DNA of 64,000 nucleotides, from assembly GCA_001604065.1 (NCBI GenBank), contig LVAO01000003.1:1-64000 (forward strand). Direction: 5' to 3'. Below, piece by piece: positions 17,157 through 25,141 of this stretch. Origin of the DNA: Clostridiales bacterium Firm_09 (GTDB taxonomy: Bacteria; Bacillota; Clostridia; Christensenellales; DTU072). The number at the start of each line of letters is the position of its first letter. The first letter of the stretch is position 1. Both the position numbers and the translations under genes were made by a program. Below the pieces are notes generated by a model. The model worked only from the letters and a program-made list of their open reading frames with translations. It was not told the DNA's origin and did no database searches.

Positions 17157-17930
17157 ATGGGACTTAAGCCAATGATCTGCCTTCATTCTCAATCCGTTTC
17201 TGACCTGCTCGACGACAAGACAACAGAGGTTGTCTGCCTCGGCGAAATCGATTCCACCAACAATGAAGCAAAGAGAAGAATAGCGGAAGGACAGAAGAAC
17301 CGATTGCTGATTACAGCGGAGCGCCAAAGTGCGGGTCGCGGCAGAATGGGCAGGTCCTTTTATTCTTATCTGGACGGCTCTGTCTATATGACCCTTGCAA
17401 TGCCCGCGAAAGCAGAAGACCCCGCAGAAATTACGATTGCGGCAGCCGTTGCAACCGCAGAAGCGATAGAATGCTGCACGGGCATACACCTTGGTATCAA
17501 ATGGGTGAACGATTTGTATCTCAAGGGGAAAAAAGTTTGCGGTATCCTGTGCGAAAATATTGCCAACGATACAACAAATTATATTATCATAGGTATAGGT
17601 ATCAATATTGGGCACAAAAGAATCCCAAAAGAATTAAAATCAATTGCAGCGTCCATCGATATCGGAGGATTTCCGCGTGAAAATCTGATTGCAGAAATCG
17701 TCAACCGCTATGATTCATCAAAAAATTGCTCTTTTGAAAATATTCTCGCAAGATATCGCGCGCGCTCTGTCCTTATTGGCAGAACCGTGGAATTCGAACG
17801 GGAAGGAACAAGAATGCAAGCCGCCGTACTTGGAATTGATGAGAAGGGCAGACTGCAAGTTCAAACAAAAGAAGGCTGTGTCCTGAATTTATATTCCGGC
17901 GAAGTAAGCCTGGCCGTTAAAAATGAATGA
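17157..17930 (+). CDS. birA: Biotin--[carboxyl carrier protein] ligase
   Basis: Activates biotin with ATP and attaches it to the lysine of biotin carrier domains. The likely client in this window is the oxaloacetate decarboxylase carrier at 31689. The 257-aa protein has the ligase motifs STNNEAK, the biotinyl-5'-AMP loop GRGRMGR and KWVNDLYLKGKKVCGIL, followed by the small C-terminal SH3-like domain. It lacks the N-terminal DNA-binding domain of bifunctional BirA, so it is probably not a repressor. The ATG lies 7 nt after a consensus promoter and has no Shine-Dalgarno. A second ATG at 17172 is an alternative. Its 3' end overlaps the convergent mntP by 14 nt. Confidence 0.88.
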   Translation: MGLKPMICLHSQSVSDLLDDKTTEVVCLGEIDSTNNEAKRRIAEGQKNRLLITAERQSAGRGRMGRSFYSYLDGSVYMTLAMPAKAEDPAEITIAAAVATAEAIECCTGIHLGIKWVNDLYLKGKKVCGILCENIANDTTNYIIIGIGINIGHKRIPKELKSIAASIDIGGFPRENLIAEIVNRYDSSKNCSFENILARYRARSVLIGRTVEFEREGTRMQAAVLGIDEKGRLQVQTKEGCVLNLYSGEVSLAVKNE

Positions 17931-18492
17931 TGCCCAGATGCTGCAGCAAAATCTTCAAACCGATCAGTATCAGCACCGTACCGCCCGCAAACTGGGCTTT
18001 CTTCTTGTATTTTGCCCCGAACCTGTTGCCCAACAGTACACCCGCAAAGCATATCGCAAAGGTAATCAGACCGATTACGGCGACGGACATCCAGATGGAA
18101 GCGCCCAAAAAGGCAAAGGTGATGCCGACAGCGAGCGCGTCGATGCTTGTCGCCAGAGACATCAGCAGAAGCTCTTTATAGTTCATTTTCTCAAAAACAG
18201 GCTTCGAAATTTCTTTCTCTTTTTCAAAGACATCAAAAATCATTTTCCCGCCGATGATGAGAAGAAGACCGAATGCCACCCAATGGTCAAAGCTGACGAT
18301 ATAACGTTCAAACTGCTTGCCCAAAAACCATCCGAGAAGCGGCATCAGTGCCTGAAAGATGCCAAAGAAGCCGGCAATGATTACGGCATATCTGTAATTG
18401 ATCTTGCGCATGCAAAGACCCTTGCAAAGCGAAACGGCAAAAGCATCCATCGACAGGCTGACACCAATCAACAATATTTCTGCAAATGACAA
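17917..18492 (-). CDS. mntP: Manganese efflux pump MntP (DUF204)
   Basis: A 191-aa membrane protein with six helices in two repeated halves. The duplicated motif is visible as SLSMDAFAVSLCKG (residues 12-25) and SLATSIDALAVGITFAF, each with the conserved Asp. The family exports Mn(II). The start is TTG with GGGAGA 7 nt upstream. The ~50-nt leader is too short for the yybP-ykoY manganese riboswitch. It is convergent with birA and overlaps it by 14 nt. Confidence 0.88.
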   Translation of the reverse strand: MSFAEILLIGVSLSMDAFAVSLCKGLCMRKINYRYAVIIAGFFGIFQALMPLLGWFLGKQFERYIVSFDHWVAFGLLLIIGGKMIFDVFEKEKEISKPVFEKMNYKELLLMSLATSIDALAVGITFAFLGASIWMSVAVIGLITFAICFAGVLLGNRFGAKYKKKAQFAGGTVLILIGLKILLQHLGIIHF

Positions 18493-18544
18493 CTGTTCTC
18501 TCCCTATAATAAAAGGTTATTCCGCGATTCCGATGCACAGGACC

Positions 18545-18573
18545 AGTATAACATTGTAAAAATTTCTTTTCAA
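18545..18573 (-). promoter_or_regulatory. Promoter of mntP
   Basis: On the minus strand TTGAAA (18568-18573), 17-bp spacer and TATACT (18545-18550). Confidence 0.6.
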
Positions 18574-18600
18574 ATAAAAATGAAGGATTATTGATACCGT

Positions 18601-19410
18601 CTAGGAGAAAAAAGTAATGGCGACAAGATATGCGGCAAGTCCAAGCATGATCAATCCCAGAACGATTTTTGCTGCAGAAGAAATTACGGACAGCTTTTTT
18701 GAAGAATTCAGAGTTTCGACAAATCCGATGGAGGTGCCTGCAGCCACAAGAAGAATGCTGTGCCCCAAAGAATAGCTTAACAGAAGCAGCCCGCCGGATA
18801 AAAGCCCCGAGCCGTTTGCCGATACATAGGCCAGCATTGCGGTCAATACGGGAGTCGAACAAGGCGTAGAAAACAATGCACCCGCCATACCCACCAACAG
18901 CGCACCGAAAATCCCTTTTTGGGTAACCTTAGAAACCGCTCCGGTACCTCTTGATAAGAGATTTGTAATCCCAAACATTTCCAGCGACATCCATATCATA
19001 AGAACAATCAAAATGCTGTTCCAAATCTTGCCGAAACCGCCGATGCCCATAAGCCTGCCGAAAGAAGCTGCAATAAGACCTAACGTGACAAAGACAATCG
19101 TTTGCCCGAGACAAATAAACACAGAATATAAAAATGCTTTTTTTTTCTGTTCTTTGAAACTCTGAACGGTGTCATAAGCCGTATCAATTGTTCTGTCTTG
19201 AACAGTCCGGGCCCCGGATTGTTCTTCATCCTCTGGTTTTTGTTTCTTATTGATATTGGTGCCGCCGACATAGGCGACAATCAATGGGATGCTTGAAAGC
19301 GAACAAGGCGTAAATACCGTAAGGATGCCCGCGACAAACGCAACGACAACGCCGATGCCGAAATTGGCAGAAATAAGCTCCCCGAACTTCTGAAGAACGG
19401 CATCCATCAT
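18601..19410 (-). CDS. CcdA/DsbD-type thiol-disulfide transmembrane protein
   Basis: A 269-aa membrane protein with six core helices. Two conserved cysteines lie in FTPCSLSSIP (helix 1) and FSTPCSTPVL (helix 4), the pair that carries reducing equivalents across the membrane in CcdA. A ~45-residue hydrophilic insert lies between the first helices. It follows a membrane-anchored thioredoxin, with which it shares an ATGA overlap. It would therefore supply electrons to that extracytoplasmic thioredoxin. It is the last gene of the ArsR-associated cluster. I use the ATG at 19410; a GTG at 19416 is possible. Confidence 0.85.
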   Translation of the reverse strand: MMDAVLQKFGELISANFGIGVVVAFVAGILTVFTPCSLSSIPLIVAYVGGTNINKKQKPEDEEQSGARTVQDRTIDTAYDTVQSFKEQKKKAFLYSVFICLGQTIVFVTLGLIAASFGRLMGIGGFGKIWNSILIVLMIWMSLEMFGITNLLSRGTGAVSKVTQKGIFGALLVGMAGALFSTPCSTPVLTAMLAYVSANGSGLLSGGLLLLSYSLGHSILLVAAGTSIGFVETLNSSKKLSVISSAAKIVLGLIMLGLAAYLVAITFFS

Positions 19411-19997
19411 ATCCACCCCAACGCCCGGTATTTGGCAACGATGACATCGTAACTTTGGTATCCCGTCATTCTTGCCACTTCTTTGCCGTCTGCATCAAGG
19501 AATATCAGCGTGGGAATCGTAGTTACATTGTATTTTTTTGCCATATTTGCGCCTGCTGTCGTGTTCCAGGAATCGTAGAATTTCACATCAACTTTGCTGC
19601 CGTAATCCGCTCGTAATTCCGCCAAAACAGGCTGCAACTGCTGACAGGGAAAGCAGCTCGTTGATCCGATATCTATTAATGTCGGTCTGGATGTACCTGA
19701 CTGATTGCTTTCATCCCTCTTGTCGGCCACTCCGGTGGCATCGGTACCAAATACAATACCCAGGATAAGTCCGGTTATGGCAAGAACAATGACAGCAAAA
19801 CCGACAAGTTTTTTGCCCGTGGTATTCCACCATCTTTGTCTTGCCCTTCTTTGCTGGGCAAGCTGTTTGTTTTGTTTTTTCTGGTCAACGCTTGCAGTTG
19901 TCCGCAGCGATGCCTCTTTAGACGTATTTTGCTCTGTGTTTCTGGTTTGTTGCGTGGGTCTCGATTCGCTTTTTTTACCGGTTCCTCTACTGCTCAT
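19407..19997 (-). CDS. Membrane-anchored thioredoxin-fold protein
   Basis: A 196-aa protein. The first ~70 residues are Gln/Arg/Lys-rich and cytoplasmic, one membrane helix follows (LVGFAVIVLAITGLILGIVFG), and a thioredoxin domain lies outside. The active site is SCFPC (a CxxC), with the cis-proline region TTIPTLIFLD. It is probably a thiol-disulfide exchanger kept reduced by the adjacent CcdA protein. The long charged cytoplasmic tail is unusual for TlpA/ResA-type proteins. A Shine-Dalgarno (TAGGAG) lies 11 nt before the ATG. Confidence 0.82.
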   Translation of the reverse strand: MSSRGTGKKSESRPTQQTRNTEQNTSKEASLRTTASVDQKKQNKQLAQQRRARQRWWNTTGKKLVGFAVIVLAITGLILGIVFGTDATGVADKRDESNQSGTSRPTLIDIGSTSCFPCQQLQPVLAELRADYGSKVDVKFYDSWNTTAGANMAKKYNVTTIPTLIFLDADGKEVARMTGYQSYDVIVAKYRALGWI

Positions 19998-20026
19998 GTA
20001 ACAATAACTCCTAATTAATTATAAAT

Positions 20027-20260
20027 TTATTTGCCGAAGTAAATCAATAATTCTTTTTCCTTGGGCACTCTGCCGACACATTTCATCTTGCCGTCCACCT
20101 CCAGTCCCGGCATCTGCATAATGCCTCTGGCGATAATCTTTTTGAGATCGGTTTCGTAAACAACCTCTGCGTCAATCGCATATTTTTTTACCACTTCCAA
20201 TACGCTTTCGTACAGAGCGTGACAGCTTTTACATCCGGATCCGTAAACAGTAATTTTCAT
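20027..20260 (-). CDS. Small redox-active disulfide (thioredoxin-like) protein
   Basis: A 77-aa protein of the glutaredoxin-like 'redox-active disulfide protein 2' family, with active site CKSC at residues 10-13 and the cis-proline segment MQMPGLEVDGK. It is cytoplasmic. It sits between the ferredoxin and the membrane thioredoxin in a cluster with an ArsP-type permease. In such clusters these proteins are thought to pass electrons or thiol-bound metal(loid) to the permease, but no substrate is shown. AAGGAG precedes the ATG. Confidence 0.83.
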   Translation of the reverse strand: MKITVYGSGCKSCHALYESVLEVVKKYAIDAEVVYETDLKKIIARGIMQMPGLEVDGKMKCVGRVPKEKELLIYFGK

Positions 20261-20292
20261 AAATATATCTCCTTATTAATAGATTTACGCAA

Positions 20293-20556
20293 TCAGCATT
20301 TTCCGCCGCAACCGCAGCTTCCGCCGGAACAACCGCAACTTATCGAAGCATTTTTGTCAAAATCTCCAAAATACTCTATGGCGCCCACAGGACAAAGCCT
20401 GCCGCAGCCTGTACAATTCTGAATACAGTTGTCCGGCGCAATCACTTTCGGAATAGAAGAGGTTTTGTCATAAACGCCGTGCGTGCATTTTGCGATGCAC
20501 GCGCCGCATTCTATGCATTTCTCATAATTAATCATTGGATACCAGGTTTTGCTCAT
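20293..20556 (-). CDS. 4Fe-4S ferredoxin-type protein with Cys-rich tail
   Basis: An 87-aa protein with two 4Fe-4S cluster motifs: CIECGACIAKC followed by CIQNCTGCGRLCP. The C-terminus is unusual. After the ferredoxin fold, the last ~15 residues (CGCSGGSCGCGGKC) hold six cysteines spaced by Gly and Ser. Such a tail could bind a soft metal or metalloid. It lies between the permease and a small thioredoxin in an ArsR-linked cluster. TAGGAG precedes the ATG. Confidence 0.85.
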   Translation of the reverse strand: MSKTWYPMINYEKCIECGACIAKCTHGVYDKTSSIPKVIAPDNCIQNCTGCGRLCPVGAIEYFGDFDKNASISCGCSGGSCGCGGKC

Positions 20557-20575
20557 AAACGTTCTCCTAAGATAG

Positions 20576-21733
20576 TTAAGATATGAATAAGAAATTCAGC
20601 GCATTAAAAACATAGCCGATGATAATAATCCCTGCGGTTACGATTGCGATAAACGAAACCAACAGCTTTGGCTTTATTGCCTTGGACAACATGATCATGC
20701 TCGGCAGGGATAATGCCGTTACACTCATCATAAAAGACAATATGGTGCCCACGCCCACACCTTTTGCAAAGAGCGCCTCGGCTACGGGTATGGTGCCGAA
20801 GATATCGGCGTACATGGGGACGCCCACAAATGTCGCAATAATGACGGAATACCATTTGTCCTGACCAAGAACGGCTTGTATCCAGTCTTCCGGAATGAAG
20901 TTATGAATCGTAGCTCCGATGCCCACACCAACCAATATATAAGGCCATACCTTCTTCAAAGTCTCAAGCATCCTTTCTTTTGCATACAAAGCCCTGTCTT
21001 TTTTTGTCAGCTCGGCAATATCCGTATCGATATTCGCACCCTGCGTGACAAATTCACGGACATTTTTTCCGACCCCTGTTTTTTCAATAATCGTTCCTCC
21101 GATTACGGCAAGGATCAATCCGACGACAACATAGACAATCGCAATGGGAAAACCGAAGACGCTTATCAGAATAATCAGCGCGCCCAAATCCACCAGAGGA
21201 CTGGATATCAAAAAGCTGAACGTGACACCGCTTGATAAACCGGCACTTGTAAAGCCCATGAAGAGCGGTATGGATGAACAGCTGCAGAACGGGGTCACTG
21301 TCCCAAGAAGCGCGCCCATCGCGTTTGCGCCGATTCCTTTATATTTCCCCAAAATCATTTTGGTTCTTTCCGGCGGATAATAGCTTTGGATATAGGAAAT
21401 AATAAAAATAAGAAGACAAAGCAAAAATATGATTTTTATCGTATCATAGACAAAAAACTGTATCGCTTTGCCCCACATGCCAGCCATAAAATTCTGTCCG
21501 AAGATGGATACAAAGGCCGAACCAATCAGTTGATTGAGCCATTTCATACCCAGGATCTGATCCGACACAAAATTCAGTACACCTTTGACGGCCTGCCAGC
21601 CCCCTATCAATCCGGTTGCGGTAAGACCAACAACTATGACAAAAACAATGCTGGAAAAAACAATCCATTTGACATGCTTCTTCTTTTTGTTTGAGCGTAT
21701 ATTGCTTTCAGTTCTGATTTCTGATTCGGCCAT
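20576..21733 (-). CDS. ArsP/DUF318-family permease
   Basis: A 385-aa membrane protein of the DUF318 (YraQ/ArsP, SO_0444-like) family, with about eight to ten helices. The family cysteine motif TPFCSCSSIPLF is present, and a related half motif (FVGVPMYADIFGTIPVAEAL) follows in the second half. Members export trivalent organoarsenicals or other soft metals. The ArsR gene just upstream, and a palindrome between the two, support control by a metalloid. AAGGAG precedes the ATG. Whether the substrate is arsenic, antimony or copper cannot be decided from sequence. Confidence 0.82.
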   Translation of the reverse strand: MAESEIRTESNIRSNKKKKHVKWIVFSSIVFVIVVGLTATGLIGGWQAVKGVLNFVSDQILGMKWLNQLIGSAFVSIFGQNFMAGMWGKAIQFFVYDTIKIIFLLCLLIFIISYIQSYYPPERTKMILGKYKGIGANAMGALLGTVTPFCSCSSIPLFMGFTSAGLSSGVTFSFLISSPLVDLGALIILISVFGFPIAIVYVVVGLILAVIGGTIIEKTGVGKNVREFVTQGANIDTDIAELTKKDRALYAKERMLETLKKVWPYILVGVGIGATIHNFIPEDWIQAVLGQDKWYSVIIATFVGVPMYADIFGTIPVAEALFAKGVGVGTILSFMMSVTALSLPSMIMLSKAIKPKLLVSFIAIVTAGIIIIGYVFNALNFLFIS

Positions 21734-21746
21734 ATGGTCTCCTTAA

Positions 21747-21768
21747 TAGACATATAACAATATGTCTA
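21747..21768. promoter_or_regulatory. Palindromic operator upstream of the permease
   Basis: A perfect 9-bp inverted repeat, TAGACATAT and ATATGTCTA with AACA between. It lies in the arsR-permease gap, 14 nt before the permease start codon, and is a good candidate ArsR binding site. Confidence 0.65.
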
Positions 21769-21782
21769 TATTTATATTATTT

Positions 21783-21808
21783 TATATGCCCGCTTATCCG
21801 GGCATATA
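21783..21808. repeat. Hairpin between arsR and the permease gene
   Basis: A perfect 10-bp stem (TATATGCCCG / CGGGCATATA) with a 6-nt loop. There is no T-run on either side, so it is not an ordinary terminator; it may limit read-through or protect one mRNA end. Confidence 0.55.
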
Positions 21809-21816
21809 TGCTGACG

Positions 21817-22101
21817 CTATGATTTATTATTTATACCGCTTTTGCTTTTGAGAAATACAATCATATCATTTATTGTTTCCCAATTCAGAGAATAATGATT
21901 CCATTTTCCGTCCTTCTCACATAAAACCAGCTTGCTTTCTGTAAGCATCTTCATGTGGTAGCTCAATGACGGCTGTGTGATTCTGAAGGCGTCCAGTATT
22001 TTGCAGGCGCACATCTCTCCGGATTTTAACATGTCAAAAATATGCGCTCTCGTGGGATCTCCCAACGCCTTGCATATTTCGGCATAATCTTCATACGTCA
22101 T
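21817..22101 (-). CDS. ArsR/SmtB-family transcriptional repressor
   Basis: A 94-aa winged-helix regulator. ALGDPTRAHIFDML and QPSLSYHMKMLTESKLV are the family DNA-binding segments, and MCACKIL carries the two cysteines that bind As/Sb(III) in the ArsR type. It probably represses the permease-ferredoxin-thioredoxin-CcdA genes downstream. I use the ATG at 22101 because AGG lies 6 nt before it. The in-frame ATG at 22113 has no ribosome site but would give a four-residue-longer protein. A promoter and an inverted repeat lie directly upstream. Confidence 0.88.
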   Translation of the reverse strand: MTYEDYAEICKALGDPTRAHIFDMLKSGEMCACKILDAFRITQPSLSYHMKMLTESKLVLCEKDGKWNHYSLNWETINDMIVFLKSKSGINNKS

Positions 22102-22111
22102 ACAGAACCTC

Positions 22112-22131
22112 ATATAGATGATTTTCTATAT
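22112..22131. promoter_or_regulatory. Inverted repeat at the arsR transcription start
   Basis: ATATAG (22112-22117) and CTATAT (22126-22131) flank 8 bp and lie over the expected transcription start. This is a plausible autoregulatory site. Confidence 0.45.
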
Positions 22132-22133
22132 AT

Positions 22134-22162
22134 ATTGTAATCGGATTATTGGTATTTGTCAA
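22134..22162 (-). promoter_or_regulatory. Promoter of arsR
   Basis: On the minus strand TTGACA (22157-22162), 17-bp spacer and TACAAT (22134-22139). Confidence 0.75.
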
Positions 22163-22200
22163 CAGAAACAGCAATACCGAACAAAAAATTAATCTTTGCA

Positions 22201-24732
22201 CTATGCGGTTTCAATTTTGCTGGCATCCTGAAGATTGAGCTTTTCCACCGCCTGCTCACGCATCTTATATTTCATAATCTTGCCTGCGGCGTTCATCGGG
22301 AAGCTTTTGACAAATTCCACATACCGCGGGGTTTTATGTTTTGCCATATGGGTTGAGACATAATGCTTGAGTTCTTCTGCCGTAAGCGTAGCACCTTCTT
22401 TAAGGATAATGCAAGCCATAATCTCTTCGCCGTACTGCTTGTCCGGCACACCGATTACCTGCACATCCGATACCGCGGGATGCGTATAGATAAAATCCTC
22501 AATCTCCTTGGGATAAATATTTTCGCCGCCCCGTATAATCATATCTTTGATCCGCCCGGTAATTTTATAATTGCCGTTCTCATCCACTCTGGCGAGGTCC
22601 CCGGTATGCAGCCAGCCGTCGGCATCAATCGCCGCCGCGGTTGCCTCAGGCATCTTATAATATCCTTTCATGATATTGTAACCCTTGACAACAAATTCAC
22701 CGTCCGTATTGACAGGAAGCTCTTTATTGGTCTCGGGGTCGACGATTCTGCTCTGGATGCCGAACATTGTCCTTCCGACAGTCGAAACGCGGACTTCGAT
22801 CGGGTCGGTGGTTCTGCTCATTGTACAGCCGGGAGAAGCCTCGGTCTGGCCGTAGACAATGCAGATTTCTTTCATGTTCATTTTGTCCACGACTTCCTGC
22901 ATGACTTTGATGGGACACGGGCTGCCCGCCATGATGCCGGTGCGCATGTATGAAAAATCTGTTTTATCGAAATCCGGATGGGCGAGCATGGCAATGAACA
23001 TTGTGGGAACACCGTGGAAGCAGGTGATCTGCTCCTTATTGATGCACTCCAATCCTTTTGCGGGAGAGAATGCGGGAATGGGGCACATCGTTGTTGCATG
23101 CGTCATGGATGCCGTCATCGCAAGCACCATGCCGAAGCAATGGAACATAGGCACTTGAATCATCATTTTATCCGCGGTGGAGAGATCCATGCAGTCGCCG
23201 ATATCCTTGCCGTTGTTGACAACATTATAATGGGTCAGCATTACTCCCTTGGGAAACCCGGTGGTGCCGGAGGTATACTGCATATTGCAGACATCGTCTT
23301 TATGAACTGCGGCGGCTCTTCTGTATACTTCCTCAATGGGTACCTTTTTGGATAATGCCATTGCTTCGTCCCATGTCTTGCAACCCTTCTGCTCGGATTC
23401 GATGGTGATTATATTGCGCAAAAAGGGCAGACGTTTGAGATACAAAGGTGCGTTCTTATTGGCGGTCTCCAGTTCCGGGCAGATTTCACGTATGATGCCC
23501 ACATAATCGCTGTCCTTAAAACCATCTATCATAACCAGCGTATGGGTATCCGATTGCCGCAGTAAGTATTCCGCTTCGTGAATTTTGTAGGCGGTATTGA
23601 CGGTCACCAGAACCGCGCCGATCTTGACGGTCGCCCAGAAAGTGATAAACCATTGAGGAACGTTTGTCGCCCATATTGCGACATGGTCGCCCTGTTTGAC
23701 GCCCATCGCAATCAGAGACCGTGCGAAGGTGTTGACTTCGTCGCGGAACTGTGAATACGTTCTTGTGTAATCCATTACGGTATAACGGAAGGCATATTGG
23801 TCAGGAAATTCGTCCGCTACACGGTCCAGGACCTCAGAGAAAGTCAGATCTATCAGTGTCTCTTTGGGCCAGATATACTTGCCTGTTCTGCGGGCATTAT
23901 AATAAAGCTTACCGGACTCCTGATGGCGTCCAAGGTATCCGCTCATCACATGCGCAAACTGCGGAAAAACAATGCTGGCATCCTCCAGATCCGGCGTATA
24001 TTTTTTGACCCATTCAAGAGAAATGTATCCCTCATAATTAATGGACCTGAGCGCGCGGATGACATTATCCAACGGTATGGTGCCTTCGCCCAGAAGTTTA
24101 TAAACAACCTTTCCTTCCTCCGTCATCGCCGAGTCCTTAAGATGAGCGTATTTGATATAGGCACCAAGATTGGATACGGTTTTTCCGGGAGTTTCGCCCT
24201 TATAGCGGTAAGGATGGTGGATATCCCACAATGCGCCCACGTTGTCGCTCTGTATGCCGTTGAGCAGCTTGAAAAGACGGGCGGAATCCGCATAAACACC
24301 GTTTGTTTCTATAAGAAGTGTGACACCGGATATTTCTGCAAAGCTTATCACTCTTTTAATGACGCCCGCAACCACGCTGTCGTCCACTTCGCCTGTTTCG
24401 AAAGGTTTTTCGTCGCCCAGTACGCGGACATAGCGGGCACCCAGTTTTTCTGCAAGCGCAATATATTTCTTCAGGATTGCAACGTTCTCTTCTGCTTTGT
24501 CCGGATATCGGATGCAGTTCCGTGATGCGACACAGGGAATTTCCAGGCGCTTCTTTTTCAGTTCTCGGACCGTATCCTCGATATTCTCTTCGGCGAAAGG
24601 ACGCCTGGGCGCATAGATATCTTCTCCTGTTCCCCACAGCTCGATGCCCTGAAATCCCAGATCCTTAGCCATCGCATAGATGTCCGGCCAGTCAAAGTTG
24701 GGACAACCTAAAGTAGAAAATGCTAATTTCAT
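22201..24732 (-). CDS. Fusion of a xylose-isomerase-like TIM barrel and an acyl-CoA synthetase (AMP-binding)
   Basis: A single 843-aa frame. Residues 1-265 form a sugar-phosphate isomerase/epimerase (AP endonuclease 2) TIM barrel with a full set of likely metal ligands: E142, D170, H197 and E240. Residues 290-843 form an adenylate-forming acyl-CoA ligase, with P-loop YTSGTTGFPKG (486-496), YGQTEASP, GWLHTGDL, the hinge GRIKDMIIRGGENIYP and the C-terminal AAGKIMK lysine. The ligase part resembles medium-chain or FadD-like enzymes. The joining of the two is unusual. The gene is preceded by a T-box leader, so an uncharged tRNA probably controls it. AAGGAG precedes the ATG. No substrate can be named. 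Confidence 0.82.
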   Translation of the reverse strand: MKLAFSTLGCPNFDWPDIYAMAKDLGFQGIELWGTGEDIYAPRRPFAEENIEDTVRELKKKRLEIPCVASRNCIRYPDKAEENVAILKKYIALAEKLGARYVRVLGDEKPFETGEVDDSVVAGVIKRVISFAEISGVTLLIETNGVYADSARLFKLLNGIQSDNVGALWDIHHPYRYKGETPGKTVSNLGAYIKYAHLKDSAMTEEGKVVYKLLGEGTIPLDNVIRALRSINYEGYISLEWVKKYTPDLEDASIVFPQFAHVMSGYLGRHQESGKLYYNARRTGKYIWPKETLIDLTFSEVLDRVADEFPDQYAFRYTVMDYTRTYSQFRDEVNTFARSLIAMGVKQGDHVAIWATNVPQWFITFWATVKIGAVLVTVNTAYKIHEAEYLLRQSDTHTLVMIDGFKDSDYVGIIREICPELETANKNAPLYLKRLPFLRNIITIESEQKGCKTWDEAMALSKKVPIEEVYRRAAAVHKDDVCNMQYTSGTTGFPKGVMLTHYNVVNNGKDIGDCMDLSTADKMMIQVPMFHCFGMVLAMTASMTHATTMCPIPAFSPAKGLECINKEQITCFHGVPTMFIAMLAHPDFDKTDFSYMRTGIMAGSPCPIKVMQEVVDKMNMKEICIVYGQTEASPGCTMSRTTDPIEVRVSTVGRTMFGIQSRIVDPETNKELPVNTDGEFVVKGYNIMKGYYKMPEATAAAIDADGWLHTGDLARVDENGNYKITGRIKDMIIRGGENIYPKEIEDFIYTHPAVSDVQVIGVPDKQYGEEIMACIILKEGATLTAEELKHYVSTHMAKHKTPRYVEFVKSFPMNAAGKIMKYKMREQAVEKLNLQDASKIETA

Positions 24733-24782
24733 ACGTTCTCTCCTTGTATCCTCTGAATCATTCTGTCAAGCATTCTTATAAA

Positions 24783-25045
24783 CAAAAAGCTCCCGTCTCT
24801 TTTAAGAGACGAAAGCTCCGACGCTTCCGCGGTACCACTCTTATTGGTATACAAAGATACCCTCTCAGGCGTCATTCAACGCTTTTCTTGTTCGGCAGAA
24901 AATCCGTCCGGGCCTACTGAGCAACAATGCCGTTCGGGCGGCCACTCCGGGGAGAGATCGAACTGCGCCGTGCCATTTGCCTCGCACCATCCGGCAATTC
25001 TCTTTGCGCTCCGTTTCGCGGTTCTTGGGCCCCTTCATTGTGTTT
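24783..25045 (-). ncRNA. T-box riboswitch leader
   Basis: On the minus strand the T-box motif GAGTGGTACCGCGG lies at 24827-24840. A strong terminator follows (stem 24788-24817, T-run 24784-24788), with alternative pairing possible. A GC-rich stem I is formed upstream. The clearest candidate specifier codon is TTC (Phe, 24960-24962, followed by a purine), but GAT and ATC overlap it. The leader controls the TIM-barrel/ligase fusion at 22201-24732, which is an odd target for a T-box. Confidence 0.85.
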
Positions 25046-25051
25046 GAATGA

Positions 25052-25080
25052 ATTTTATCAAAAAACCGTCTTGTTGTCAA
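25052..25080 (-). promoter_or_regulatory. Promoter of the T-box transcript
   Basis: On the minus strand TTGACA (25075-25080), 17-bp spacer and TAAAAT (25052-25057). It is back to back with the nrdG promoter. Confidence 0.7.
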
Positions 25081-25126
25081 ACGTTTTTTGTTTATCCATA
25101 TTTCTTGCGCAGAAACGGTCCGAGTA

Positions 25127-25135
25127 TGCTATAAT
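25127..25135 (+). promoter_or_regulatory. Extended -10 of nrdG (apparently leaderless)
   Basis: TGCTATAAT (25127-25135) ends 6 nt before the nrdG ATG, and no Shine-Dalgarno lies between. A poor -35 (TTGCGC, 25105-25110) is 19 bp upstream, consistent with an extended -10 promoter. Confidence 0.6.
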
Positions 25136-25141
25136 TTTTTC

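Noticed and set aside
18493-18544. Possible yybP-ykoY manganese riboswitch before mntP
   Set aside because: The leader is only about 50 nt from the mapped promoter to the start, too short for that fold.
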